A stretch of 49,392 bases of DNA, taken from contig SFHC01000021.1 in assembly GCA_004555725.1 (NCBI GenBank), positions 1 through 49,392 of the forward strand, read 5' to 3'. Under the pieces are notes generated by a model, which was not told the origin of the DNA, did not search any database, and saw only the letters and a list, made by a program, of their open reading frames with translations. Source of the stretch: [Eubacterium] saphenum. Its GTDB lineage: Bacteria > Bacillota > Clostridia > Peptostreptococcales > Anaerovoracaceae. The position numbers and the translations under genes are program-made. Below, in pieces: positions 33,808-42,966 of this stretch (the stretch's first letter is position 1; every line of letters starts with the position of its first letter).

Positions 33808-36034
33808 CCCAGCGTCTCCTGTACGTCTGTCCTTTGTCCTCGTACATGTGGCGGTCCGCCTCGGTGAGAAGCTGGTCGATGTTTTCTACAGGGCCGACAT
33901 TGATGGTATATCCGAGCGCGAGACTCAGACCGTCGCTTCTTCCTTCGTTTTTAATTTTCGCGATCAGGTCTTGTGTTTCCACTTCGGAAATATTCTCGGC
34001 GATCAGCAGAAATTCATCGCCTCCTGTTCTGAACACATGGTCGCGGTTCGCATGGCGCATCATGACATTGGCCGCAGAACAGATCAAAATGTCGCCTTCA
34101 TGATGACCCATTGTATCATTCACTGTCTTAAGGCCGTTGATGTCTCCGGATATCAGAGACAAGGTGCCGTCGCCCTTCCAGTTCTCCAGATACTGTTTCA
34201 GTCCGCGCCTGTTAAGCGCGCCGGTCAGCGGATCGCGCACACTCTGCTCTTCAATTCGCTTCAGCGTATCGCGGTTCCGCATCATGATCGCGAAAAAACT
34301 TGTCAGGGTAGACAGCAGAAGCCGGGCAGTTGTGAATGTATCCTGAGAACAGTTAATGACAAAGGTAAAACCGATTGGGCGGCCAGAGATCTTCAGCTGA
34401 CCGGACACAAAGTTGTGAATGTTCGCTACCGGCATGTGGAACCCCGGTTTTGCCGCACAGAATTCCTCATAGTCTTTCACCAGAACAACAGGATACTCTG
34501 AATACATCTGGTACAGCGGACGCAGATTATCCATCGGTATGCTCTGAAGTTCTCCCATCAGCGGTATACCTTCTCCACGTCCCCATTCATATGTGCAGCT
34601 GAACATGTTTCCATCTCGCTGCTCAAAAATAAGGATCCGGTCCGCCTGCAGGTTGTCTCCGATCTTGGCGAGCATCTTCTGCAGCCCGATCTCCGGGTCG
34701 CTTTCCTGCATTCCTATCGCGATTGCGTCATTTACCTTGGCTTCATGGTAAACCAGCTCGTTGCGTTCGATATTCATCTCTGCGTACCTGCTCAGATCGC
34801 TGGAAATCGTCATGCGCAGATACTTGTCTCTCCACGGAACCAGAATTGAGCAGGACAGCAGATCGGCTCCGGTTTTTCGGTTTCGATGCGTTTCGCTGCA
34901 GAACTCGCTGGTCTTAAGACGTTTATTCTGACAAAAAGTACACGGACTGCTCTGTCCCTCCAGAACCTCATAGCATTTTTCTCCGGTGCAGCTGAAGTTC
35001 TCCGGGAGGCGAAGCGCCTGCCGCGCGCTCTGATTAATGTACTCCAATTGATACGTATCTGGATCCACAATATAGATCTGATCCGGGCAGGTATCCAAAG
35101 CACTCTTCCAGATCATTATGCGGTCTCCAGTAAAGATGCTTTTTCCATAATGCTGCATTGCTGCGTTCTGCAGACGCTCAATGAGGAGTTTAAGAAACAT
35201 GTCAAAACTGCGCACTTCTGACCCGAATGCGACAGAATACTGCATATACATGGAGACCTGGCAGCCATTGACTTCCTGAATTTTTCTGACCGACGCCGCG
35301 ATTTTCAAAGCTGTCCGGTGTACACTCTCACGGTCATTACTGCTGATGAGTAAAATAAAGCATCCCTGACCGATATGGCTGATCGTCGCATTTTCCGGCA
35401 GATTCTCAGAAACAGCATGAATAATACTCTGGGAGAGGTCCCTGCCGAACGATTCCCCGTACAGCCTGCAGAGAGAAGTATACTCCTCTGCAAAAAACAG
35501 CACACCGGCATAATCTTCCTTTCCCATGCGGCAGTCATCCGCATACTGCAGCCCTGCCATCAATAGTCCATAGAAATTGAGAAAACCACTATCCGGGTCA
35601 ATCAGTGCTCTTTCTTCATCTTCGGTATATTCTCTTAAATCGCGAAAAATGCCGACAAGCCCGGCAATCTCCTTATTCTGGTAAAACGGAAATGTGCTCA
35701 TGCTGAGCGTACGCGGTTTTCCGTTAATGACACAAGTCTTAACCGCATCCTGTATGACTGATCCCTTTTCCAGAACTCCCATTTCTGCAGCGCAGAGCGC
35801 TTCTCCGTCGATATTCAGATTCAGATCCTCAGCCTTCTCTCCGATAAGCTCAGAAGCTCTCTGCGCATCGGAAATTCCATGATAACGCAGAAACGCGTCA
35901 CTTACTCCCAGGAATCGACGTTCCTTATCTTTCCAGAACATCTTCAGATTGGAGTCGCGAACGATAGCGCGCAGAACACTCTTCTCAACAGAATACGATG
36001 ACTCATCCGGCGACGGTATCCGGAAGGAACGCAC
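33785..36034 (-). CDS. PAS-GGDEF-like-PAS-GAF-GGDEF signalling protein, start uncertain
   Basis: About 750 residues. Domain order: a PAS at the N-terminus (VRDSNLKMFWKDKERRFLGV), a degenerate GGDEF-like domain with IGQGCFILL in place of GGDEF, a PAS with a Cys group (CYEVLEGQSSPCTFC), a GAF-like domain, and a C-terminal GGDEF with VRDPLTGALNRRG and an intact FRTGGDEFLLI. The final domain should make c-di-GMP. No start is convincing: GTG 36034 lacks a clear ribosome site, and the first ATG (35941) would cut into the PAS. The frame overlaps the EAL gene's end by 32 bp, so the two may be halves of a frameshifted larger gene. Confidence 0.75.
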   Translation of the reverse strand: MRSFRIPSPDESSYSVEKSVLRAIVRDSNLKMFWKDKERRFLGVSDAFLRYHGISDAQRASELIGEKAEDLNLNIDGEALCAAEMGVLEKGSVIQDAVKTCVINGKPRTLSMSTFPFYQNKEIAGLVGIFRDLREYTEDEERALIDPDSGFLNFYGLLMAGLQYADDCRMGKEDYAGVLFFAEEYTSLCRLYGESFGRDLSQSIIHAVSENLPENATISHIGQGCFILLISSNDRESVHRTALKIAASVRKIQEVNGCQVSMYMQYSVAFGSEVRSFDMFLKLLIERLQNAAMQHYGKSIFTGDRIMIWKSALDTCPDQIYIVDPDTYQLEYINQSARQALRLPENFSCTGEKCYEVLEGQSSPCTFCQNKRLKTSEFCSETHRNRKTGADLLSCSILVPWRDKYLRMTISSDLSRYAEMNIERNELVYHEAKVNDAIAIGMQESDPEIGLQKMLAKIGDNLQADRILIFEQRDGNMFSCTYEWGRGEGIPLMGELQSIPMDNLRPLYQMYSEYPVVLVKDYEEFCAAKPGFHMPVANIHNFVSGQLKISGRPIGFTFVINCSQDTFTTARLLLSTLTSFFAIMMRNRDTLKRIEEQSVRDPLTGALNRRGLKQYLENWKGDGTLSLISGDINGLKTVNDTMGHHEGDILICSAANVMMRHANRDHVFRTGGDEFLLIAENISEVETQDLIAKIKNEGRSDGLSLALGYTINVGPVENIDQLLTEADRHMYEDKGQTYRRRWDDPEPGK

Positions 36035-38429
36035 AAATATCGCGGTTCTCACTCTTATACAGCACAATCGCGTCAAAAATCGTCCAACGGTATGTTCCGT
36101 CTTCCCGTCTGACCCGGAACAGCGATGTCGACTGATACCTTCCGGAACGCACTGCGTCTGCATAGATGTGTTCAAGATCAATGTAATCCAGAAAACGCCG
36201 ACGGTCATCCAGATAAACAAGCTCATTCGCATACGCCTGAAAGGATTCCTGGATGTGATGAAACACCGTCCCGACACTGACCTTAGGATGTACGCTTTCC
36301 AATACCTCCAGCTGGTCCTTCTCAATGTTCAGGTAATATAAACCGTCATAAATCTGCAGGGTGTTTCTCATGATGCGGTCGTTTAAATTATTCTCTGAAA
36401 AGTCCTCATCCTTACTCAGATTCGTGAATTCTGCCTCTCCGAGCCAATAGTCGCGGATTCCGGCGATCTTTTTTGCGCGCACACGGACCACCTGCCCGTC
36501 ATCCACATAAACTATCTGTTCCTGTTTTCCGCTGTGGAAGACCTTTTCCATAAACGCGCCCAGTTTGTTTTTCATCGGGTAGCTGGCCGCCGTTAAATTT
36601 CGGTTTGCCGCCTCCATATCCGGCGTATGAATGGAATTCAGCGTCGCCTTATATTCATTGTTAATCTGAAGAAGCGTCAGCTCGCCGTCCTTCATCTGAA
36701 AGATCGCTCTTGATTCACGGCTTCGGATATCCACCTTCTCCACCGCATCAAACAGCTTCATCTCAAAAGCGGTCTCCAGTTTCAGACCGTCCCTGGCCCA
36801 GGCGGCAATGCAGTCCTCATAGCACATTGGCTCTCCGTAATAATAGCCCTGAATCCTGCCGCATCCGACTTCACGCAGAAAATCAAGCTGCTCTTGATTT
36901 TCTACACCCTCTGCCAGCGTATGCATGCCCAGAAGCTCCGCCATCTTCATCACCGAAGCGATAATTTTCCGGCCCGTCTCGTTGAAGTCCCGGAAGAACC
37001 CCATGTCGATCTTCAGAACATCAAAATGATAATGATGCAGAGTATTTAAAGAAGAATACTCACTTCCAAAATCATCAAGCCAGACCTGGTATCCGGCATC
37101 GTGAAAGTCCTTCAGCACCCGGATCAGGTTCTGCCGGTTCCACGCCATGACCCGCTCCGTCAGTTCAATATGAATCATTGACTTGGGAATCTTGTATTTT
37201 TGAACAATCCGCTCAATCACATCAAGCGGTTTCATCAAATCAAAATCCAGGCGGGATAAATTCACTGAAACAGGAATCGGCGGAAGCCCTGTATCCATAC
37301 GGTCATGAATCAGCCTCGCTGTCCACTCGATGACATAAGTGTCCAAACGCGCAATCAGGCGCGCATCCTCGAGAATCGGAATAAACACGCTCGGAGGAAT
37401 CATTCCTTTTTCCGGGTCCTCCCATCTCGCCAGAGCTTCGCAGCCGCACAGATTTCCGGATATTGTCCGGACAACCGGCTGAAAGTACACCTTAATATAG
37501 CCCTTCTCCAGCGCTTCATCAAAATTGGCAATGACGTAGGACCGCTTATGGTACTTTTCACCCATTTCCCGCGTATATACAGAAACCGACTGTGTAGAAT
37601 CCGCTTTGATCGACTCACAGGCAACCTTGGCCATATCAAAGGCATGCCCTAACAGTTCCTGATCATCGTCATCCCTGTCATAGAGAACCAGTCCCGCTTT
37701 CAGTGTGATGCTGTTATTATGGATAAAGGTGTCTACCTGTTCGCATACACGCTCCGCCTTCTCTATGACATTTTCCCGCTTGACCAGCCCGGCAAACGTG
37801 TCCGCCGTAAAATGACCGATCAGATCTCCAGGAAACGTTTCCTTTAAAACTTCAGCAATCTTCCTGATGCAGATGTCTCCCGCATGCATGCCGTACATAC
37901 GGTTATACTCCCTGAAATTGGCCACATTAAATGAAACCGGACACAGATCCATAAACGTATTGTCCGCCAGTCTTTTCTTCTGTTCCGCCAGCACTGCGCT
38001 GAAAAAATCATACATCCCCGGAAGTCCTGTCCGCTCGTCCGTCTTGCGGTTCGCCCGAATCTCCGACGCAGGAAAAAACTGCAGAAGAATCACCGCCTGC
38101 CCGTTCTCCATCTGAATGCGGCTTACCGGCCCCTCTACATACCTGAAATGCTGATCCCGGTTCTGATAGTGAAAGCTGATCATCTTAAATTCGCCCTGAC
38201 GAATCTCCAGATCCATCAGCGTCAGATAGTCACTCCGCTCAATCATCCCGCGGAACGTCCCTCCGCACAGCTCCATAAACTGAGCCTCATCCGCGCAGGC
38301 ATACATTCCCGGCACCTTATCATTGATAAACAGAATCTTCTCAGAACGGTCAGCGCTGATCAGACAAACCCCTCCCGCGAGCCCGTCATAGTATTTATGA
38401 AGTTTCTCTCTGTCCAAATCAACAGGCAT
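36003..38429 (-). CDS. c-di-GMP phosphodiesterase: PAS, degenerate GGDEF, EAL, PAS
   Basis: This encodes 808 residues from ATG 38429, with AAAGGGGG 5 nt upstream; the ATG at 38450 lacks one. A PAS-like domain (about 1-120) is followed by a degenerate GGDEF (FTADTFAGL where GGDEF would be). The EAL domain (about 290-540) has CEALARWEDPEKG, SVNLSRLDFD, IHIELTERVM, WLDDFGSEYSSL, KIDMGFFRDF and LAEGVENQEQ, so all main catalytic positions look present. It should hydrolyse c-di-GMP to pGpG. Two further domains follow, the last a PAS (about 695-800) that ends abruptly. There is no membrane segment. It is encoded just upstream of the GGDEF protein. Confidence 0.88.
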   Translation of the reverse strand: MPVDLDREKLHKYYDGLAGGVCLISADRSEKILFINDKVPGMYACADEAQFMELCGGTFRGMIERSDYLTLMDLEIRQGEFKMISFHYQNRDQHFRYVEGPVSRIQMENGQAVILLQFFPASEIRANRKTDERTGLPGMYDFFSAVLAEQKKRLADNTFMDLCPVSFNVANFREYNRMYGMHAGDICIRKIAEVLKETFPGDLIGHFTADTFAGLVKRENVIEKAERVCEQVDTFIHNNSITLKAGLVLYDRDDDDQELLGHAFDMAKVACESIKADSTQSVSVYTREMGEKYHKRSYVIANFDEALEKGYIKVYFQPVVRTISGNLCGCEALARWEDPEKGMIPPSVFIPILEDARLIARLDTYVIEWTARLIHDRMDTGLPPIPVSVNLSRLDFDLMKPLDVIERIVQKYKIPKSMIHIELTERVMAWNRQNLIRVLKDFHDAGYQVWLDDFGSEYSSLNTLHHYHFDVLKIDMGFFRDFNETGRKIIASVMKMAELLGMHTLAEGVENQEQLDFLREVGCGRIQGYYYGEPMCYEDCIAAWARDGLKLETAFEMKLFDAVEKVDIRSRESRAIFQMKDGELTLLQINNEYKATLNSIHTPDMEAANRNLTAASYPMKNKLGAFMEKVFHSGKQEQIVYVDDGQVVRVRAKKIAGIRDYWLGEAEFTNLSKDEDFSENNLNDRIMRNTLQIYDGLYYLNIEKDQLEVLESVHPKVSVGTVFHHIQESFQAYANELVYLDDRRRFLDYIDLEHIYADAVRSGRYQSTSLFRVRREDGTYRWTIFDAIVLYKSENRDICAFLPDTVAG

Positions 38430-38725
38430 ATGGTCCCCCTTTTTCACCATAACACTGGTTCCCGTACCATTATTATCTGATATTACTTTAACATCTTTTT
38501 ACCCAACTTTCTATCCTTTTCCTTCACGCAGTCCCGGATATTTCCTTGTCCCCGTTGATTTTTGTCCGCATATTCTGTTATGCTATTCTCTGGCAAAATA
38601 AAGCTGCCAAGAACACACCGTGCGGCGCCGCCCGGACCGGCCCCTTGCACGTATTCCTTTTGTCCGACGACAAAAACCACGCAGCCGCAGAATCGCCGCT
38701 GCATCACCAAGGAGAAAACACGACT

Positions 38726-39289
38726 ATGTTCGGATTTAAAAAGAAAAATAATACCGCTCTGACGGAAACAGCAGAACCTGAAACTCCGAGATATCCCGCG
38801 CCTGCCGGCGATCCCCTGACCTTCCCGGTCATTCCGCCGGAACAGGTCACCACAGAAAATATTCTCAGCCATTTAAAGGAAGGCGAGCCGATCTGGATCT
38901 GGAATCCTCAGCAGGAAGCGAAAAAAGGACTGTTCTCCGCATTTACCAGAAAATTCGTCGGCAGTTTCCAGGGATACTACGTTTACGAACTGAAACGGAA
39001 ATACCTGTATAAATACAAAGTCCTGTTCGAAGTCATGCAGGGTTACGAGAAAATCTCCCCATTTCTGAAAGAACTGTCCGTATGGAAAATGTCAGACGAC
39101 GTTATCGAAGACTGGGTTCAGAACGATTTCCGCGACGCAAAAGCCGTCCACTACGACAACCAGCGCGCCATCGACAAGGCCCAGCGCCTCCAGCTGAAAC
39201 TCACGGAAGACGACATCAAACGCTACCTCCACACCCACGACCGCCTCGACATCACCGACGACGACTTCCGGAAACGCGGAGATAAATAA
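38726..39289 (+). CDS. hypothetical cytoplasmic protein, 187 residues
   Basis: This starts at ATG 38726, which has AAGGAG, and encodes MFGFKKKNNT followed by a Pro/Glu/Thr-rich linker to about residue 38. The remaining 150 residues are a mixed, charged domain: HLKEGEPIWIWNPQQEAKK, a Tyr/Lys-rich strand set (YYVYELKRKYLYKYKVL), and a helical C-terminus rich in Asp and Arg (DRLDITDDDFRKRGDK). No membrane segment or known motif. The upstream leader carries a TTTTGTC/GACAAAA hairpin also seen before the nitrilase gene. The iteron-like repeats and array III begin directly after its stop. Confidence 0.6.
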   Translation: MFGFKKKNNTALTETAEPETPRYPAPAGDPLTFPVIPPEQVTTENILSHLKEGEPIWIWNPQQEAKKGLFSAFTRKFVGSFQGYYVYELKRKYLYKYKVLFEVMQGYEKISPFLKELSVWKMSDDVIEDWVQNDFRDAKAVHYDNQRAIDKAQRLQLKLTEDDIKRYLHTHDRLDITDDDFRKRGDK

Positions 39290-39299
39290 AGACGTGAGA

Positions 39300-39430
39300 T
39301 AATAAATGCGAAGGATAACATGAAAACGCAAAGGATTATTAAATCCGAGGGATTAATTAAAACGTGAAGGACAGGTAAATCCAATGGATTATTTTAACGT
39401 GAAGGATTATGAAATGCGTGGAATAAATCG
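39300..39430. repeat. degenerate direct repeats, iteron-like
   Basis: Seven copies of a loose GAAGGATTAT-AAAT word occur with GGA starting at 39313, 39333, 39350, 39369, 39386, 39403 and 39420, spaced 17-20 bp. The best copies are CGTGAAGGA at 39363 and 39398. They begin 10 bp after a stop codon and end at array III. Confidence 0.55.
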
Positions 39431-39435
39431 GGCTG

Positions 39436-40143
39436 AATGCGTCTGATTGGCAAGTATACTGTATTATCCTCATTTTCGCCTTCACTTCCGCAATCGGACG
39501 CAGATTCTTGCTGCCGGATACCTAGTTGACATAGGAATCTGCGTCCAACTTTCGCGTATATTGTATACCCTCGTATTTTTCTCTCTTCCTCGCATTTGGA
39601 CGCAATTCTCGGTAGCCTGACGGGCAAAGGATACGAAGATATGCGTCCAATCGACAGGTATACTGTATGCCGTCGCTCTCTGCCCTAATTCCCCTTTGCG
39701 GACGCAGATAGGCTGCCCTGCAATACTAGTCATGGTATCTTTCTGCGTCCGATCGGCAGGTATACTGTATTACCCTCATTTTCGTCTTCACTTCCGCAAT
39801 CGGACGCAGATTCTTGCAGCCAGATACCTAGTTGACACAGGAATCTGCGTCCAGTTCTGGAGTATGCAGTATACATTCCACTTCCAGTTTTTTCCTTCCA
39901 CCTAGACGCAGATCGGCTGCCCTGCAATACCTGTTATGGCATCTTTCTGCGTCCGATCGGCAAGTATACTGTATTATCCTCATTTTCGCCTTCACTTCCG
40001 CAATCGGACGCAGATTCTCGCAGCCGGATATCCAGTTAACACAGGAATCTGCGTCCATCTTTCGGGTATACTGTATACCATCGTCCGCTGCGCTAATTCC
40101 TCTTCGTGGACGCAGATTCTTGCAACAGTTGTGCACATGATAA
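39436..40143. repeat. array III: seven 102-bp units with TCTGCGTCC arms
   Basis: Unit starts (left arm) lie at 39436, 39538, 39640, 39742, 39844, 39946 and 40048, exactly 102 bp apart. Right arms (GGACGCAGA class) lie at 39496, 39598, 39700, 39802, 39904, 40006 and 40108, also exactly 102 bp apart. Units at 39436, 39742 and 39946 are near-identical in type; those at 39640 and 39844 share another interior. Arms pair as 7-12 bp stems, and stem extensions change together (CCGAT with ATCGG; CCA with TGG). Most units hold GTATACTGTAT inside the loop. All frames on both strands have stops. Confidence 0.9.
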
Positions 40144-40439
40144 TTCCGCATTACCGAAGCACAGTCTCCACCTGTCCCACACATTCCCCCATTTTCTGAA
40201 CACTGGAGCGACAACTATTCTCCGAAAAATCACCCAATTATGAACGAATCCCCTGAACACCTGGTCGATATAATAATTCCATAAACACAGGCTGAAGCAG
40301 ATACCGCTCCAATCAGTCAACGCAAGTATTACGGGTGCGCGCAGCTTCTCACCTGAATGTTATATCTCTTTGTATACTGTATGTTAACGCGCGCCAGTCG
40401 TAAGCCGTAACGGTATGCATTACCCAGAAGGAGGTCTTT

Positions 40440-42005
40440 ATGTTTATTCTAAGAAATGCGATGCGCAATATCGGGCGCTCTAAAGTCCGGAGTATTCTAA
40501 TCGCCATTATTATAACCATCATAGCGTTTTCCGTCTGTATCGGGCTGTACATTCGCCAGGCGTCTGCGGACTCTCGCGATGCAGCCCTTGCAAACATGAA
40601 AATCACGGCACAGATCACGCAGAACCGCAGCAAGGCCATGAAGCAGGCATACGGATCCGGCACGTTCAGTAAATCCAAACTGAAGAAGGCTCTGGGATCC
40701 GAGCTCACCCTCACCCAGCTGAAAAAGTATGCAAAAGCCAGCTCTGTTTCTTCCTTTTATTATACGCTGACCACCTCTGTCGACGGGGCGGGAAACCTGG
40801 AAGCTTATTCTTCCTCATCCGATTCCCAATCTTCAGACTCTTCCAGCGGCACTCCGTCAGGGATGAAATCCATGGACAACGGAGAGTTTACCATTACCGG
40901 CTACTCTTCTGACGAGGCAATGACAGATTTTACCAGCGGGACAAAAAAGATATGCAAGGGAAAAATGTTCACAGAAGGCACCAGCGACATGGTCTGTGTT
41001 ATCAGCAGTGAACTGGCAAAATACAACGGCCTTTCTGTCGGCGACACGATCAAGGTCAGCAATCCGAATAAGTCCAGCGAAACCTACAAACTGAAAATTG
41101 TCGGAATCTATAAGGATTCTCAGAGCTCCGCGCAGGCCGGCCAGGGCGGCCCGAATGCCTCTGACCCGGCCAACAGCATCTATACCAGTTACAGCACACT
41201 GAACAGAATCGTCACCGCATCCAAGGCAAAATACAGCAAGAACAGCACCAAGGCCCTGTCTTCCAGACTGAACGGAACTTATGTGGTTGGAACTCTGAGT
41301 AAATACAAGAGTTTCAAGAAAGAAATGAAGCAAATCGGCCTGTCAAGCAAATACCAGGTCACCTCCGCCGACCTCACCAGCTACGAACAGAGCGCGCAGC
41401 CACTGAAAAACCTGGCTAAATTTGCCGGATACTTCCTGATTGTCATCCTGCTGGTCGGCGCGGCGATTCTCGTCGTCATGAACATCTTCAGCACCAGAGA
41501 ACGTAAATACGAAATCGGCGTCCTGACCGCAATCGGGATGAAAAAGAAACAAGTCGCCGCGCTCTTTCTCTCGGAAATTCTGATTCTTACTCTCGCAGGT
41601 GTAATAGTCGGAGGCGCCGCCGGAGCTGCTGTCTCCAAGCCGGTCACCAAGAAGCTTCTGAGCGCACAGGTCGCGTCCAGCATGAAACAGAGTTCCGACA
41701 TGCAGCAGTCATTTGGCCGCGATAATAACGGCGGCGGTCCGGGCAGCCAGGATTCCGGCAGCGGACAAAACGCAGACGGCAAGGGCGCACCGAGCGAAGC
41801 TCCATCCGCACCGTCCGGTTCCGGAGCTGCAGCTTCACCTGGCTCAGTCTCCTCCAATGCACTGAACACCAGCAGCTCCGTCAGCGTCACCGTTCTCCTG
41901 GAACTCCTCGGCGCCTGCGTTGCCCTGGCCCTGATTGCCGGCACCGTCTCCGTCACTGCTATCATGCGCTACGAGCCCCTGGATATTCTGTCAGAACGAG
42001 ATTAA
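40440..42005 (+). CDS. ABC transporter permease (MacB/FtsX type)
   Basis: This 521-residue protein has the MacB/FtsX layout: one helix at the N-terminus (about 17-40), a large extracytoplasmic domain (about 45-315) that is Ser-rich in one stretch, then three helices near 325-350, 378-400 and 482-508. Between the last two is an unusual loop of about 60 residues rich in Gly, Ser, Pro and Ala. RKYEIGVLTAIGMKKKQVA is the conserved cytoplasmic coupling motif of this family. It probably works with the ATPase encoded 100 bp downstream to export or extract a peptide, lipid or antibiotic across the membrane. The start has GAAGGAGG. Confidence 0.88.
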   Translation: MFILRNAMRNIGRSKVRSILIAIIITIIAFSVCIGLYIRQASADSRDAALANMKITAQITQNRSKAMKQAYGSGTFSKSKLKKALGSELTLTQLKKYAKASSVSSFYYTLTTSVDGAGNLEAYSSSSDSQSSDSSSGTPSGMKSMDNGEFTITGYSSDEAMTDFTSGTKKICKGKMFTEGTSDMVCVISSELAKYNGLSVGDTIKVSNPNKSSETYKLKIVGIYKDSQSSAQAGQGGPNASDPANSIYTSYSTLNRIVTASKAKYSKNSTKALSSRLNGTYVVGTLSKYKSFKKEMKQIGLSSKYQVTSADLTSYEQSAQPLKNLAKFAGYFLIVILLVGAAILVVMNIFSTRERKYEIGVLTAIGMKKKQVAALFLSEILILTLAGVIVGGAAGAAVSKPVTKKLLSAQVASSMKQSSDMQQSFGRDNNGGGPGSQDSGSGQNADGKGAPSEAPSAPSGSGAAASPGSVSSNALNTSSSVSVTVLLELLGACVALALIAGTVSVTAIMRYEPLDILSERD

Positions 42006-42104
42006 ACACCATTTTACAAAATACCAAAACCAATTGCACCGAAAGCAGCACCCCCGCGGGTCCCATCCGACTTCCCCAAATAATGAATCAAGCGAGGTAA
42101 CCTT

Positions 42105-42776
42105 ATGGAAAACATTTTAACTCTTGAACAGGTAGGTTTTGCCTACGGAAAAAAACAGGTTCTTCATGATATCAACTACACATTCAAGCGCGGAAAGATA
42201 TACGCCATCGTCGGTAAATCCGGCTCTGGAAAAACAACTCTCCTCTCGCTTATGTCCGGATTGGCTGAACCGACAGAAGGAAGAATTCTATGCCGCGGGG
42301 AGGACTTGACCGCCCGTGATAAATACATCTACCGGAGCCGGGACATCGGCGTCATATTCCAGAGTTTCAACCTGCTGACAAAACTGACCGCGGCAGAAAA
42401 CGTCGAACTTTCACTGGAAATCGCGATGAGCAGCGCACACCGGAAGCAGGACCGCCATGCGCTGCAGGACCGATCATATGAATGCCTCCGCCAGGTCGGC
42501 CTCGGGCAGGAAGAAGCCGACCGCAGAATTCTGAAACTCTCCGGCGGCCAGCAGCAGCGTGTGGCCATTGCGCGCGCACTCTCCTATAACCCGGAATGTA
42601 TCCTTGCCGATGAACCGACCGGAAATCTGGATGAGCAGACGCAGGCAGAGATTATGTCTATTTTCCGCCGCCTGGCCGACACTGGAAAGTGTGTGATCAT
42701 CGTCACCCACTCCTCCTACGTCGCCGGCTGCGCCGATCAGCGCATAGCACTGCAGGAAATCAATCACCTGCAATAA
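42105..42776 (+). CDS. ABC transporter ATP-binding protein (LolD/MacB type)
   Basis: This 223-residue protein is a complete ATPase subunit: Walker A VGKSGSGKTTLLS, Q-loop IFQSFNLLTKLTAAENV, signature LKLSGGQQQRVAIARAL, Walker B CILADEPTGNLDE, and H-loop IIVTHSSYVA. The NLDE and LTAAENV sequences are typical of LolD/MacB partners. It is the second gene of a two-gene unit with the FtsX-type permease and has a GAGG before its ATG. Both are followed by a folded terminator shared with the convergent proC gene. Confidence 0.92.
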   Translation: MENILTLEQVGFAYGKKQVLHDINYTFKRGKIYAIVGKSGSGKTTLLSLMSGLAEPTEGRILCRGEDLTARDKYIYRSRDIGVIFQSFNLLTKLTAAENVELSLEIAMSSAHRKQDRHALQDRSYECLRQVGLGQEEADRRILKLSGGQQQRVAIARALSYNPECILADEPTGNLDEQTQAEIMSIFRRLADTGKCVIIVTHSSYVAGCADQRIALQEINHLQ

Positions 42777-42793
42777 CATATCGGCGTATAATA

Positions 42794-42874
42794 AAAAGCT
42801 GCAGCTCAAACGCGATAACCGGAGAATATTCCATTGGAAATTCTCGGCCGCGATGTGCTGCGGCTTCTTTTCGT
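42794..42874. terminator. elaborate bidirectional terminator
   Basis: Outer arms AAAAGCTGCAGC (42794-42805) and GCTGCGGCTTCTTTT (42857-42871) pair with one mismatch. Inside, CGCG/CGCG and GAGAAT/ATTCTC stems stack, so the whole 80-nt segment folds. T tracts lie on both sides. It ends both the ABC operon and proC. Confidence 0.6.
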
Positions 42875-42966
42875 TTCTGTGTATGCAGTACACTGTACTA
42901 CAATTAATACTTAGTTTACTTTTCTTGCGCTTCCCTCCCGGCCTTATCCTTTGTCCTTGCTTCCGC

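Noticed and set aside
39436..40143. Array III as a CRISPR array
   Set aside because: Units are about 102 bp, spacers are not unique, and arms alternate in orientation. No cas genes are near.
39436..40143. Array III as a gene for a 34-residue-repeat protein (102 bp is 34 codons)
   Set aside because: One forward frame reads a repeating CV-x-S-x-x-ILY pattern, but it has stops in units 1, 2 and 5, and reverse frames also have stops. No ribosome site precedes it. Exact phasing leaves an ancestral coding origin possible.
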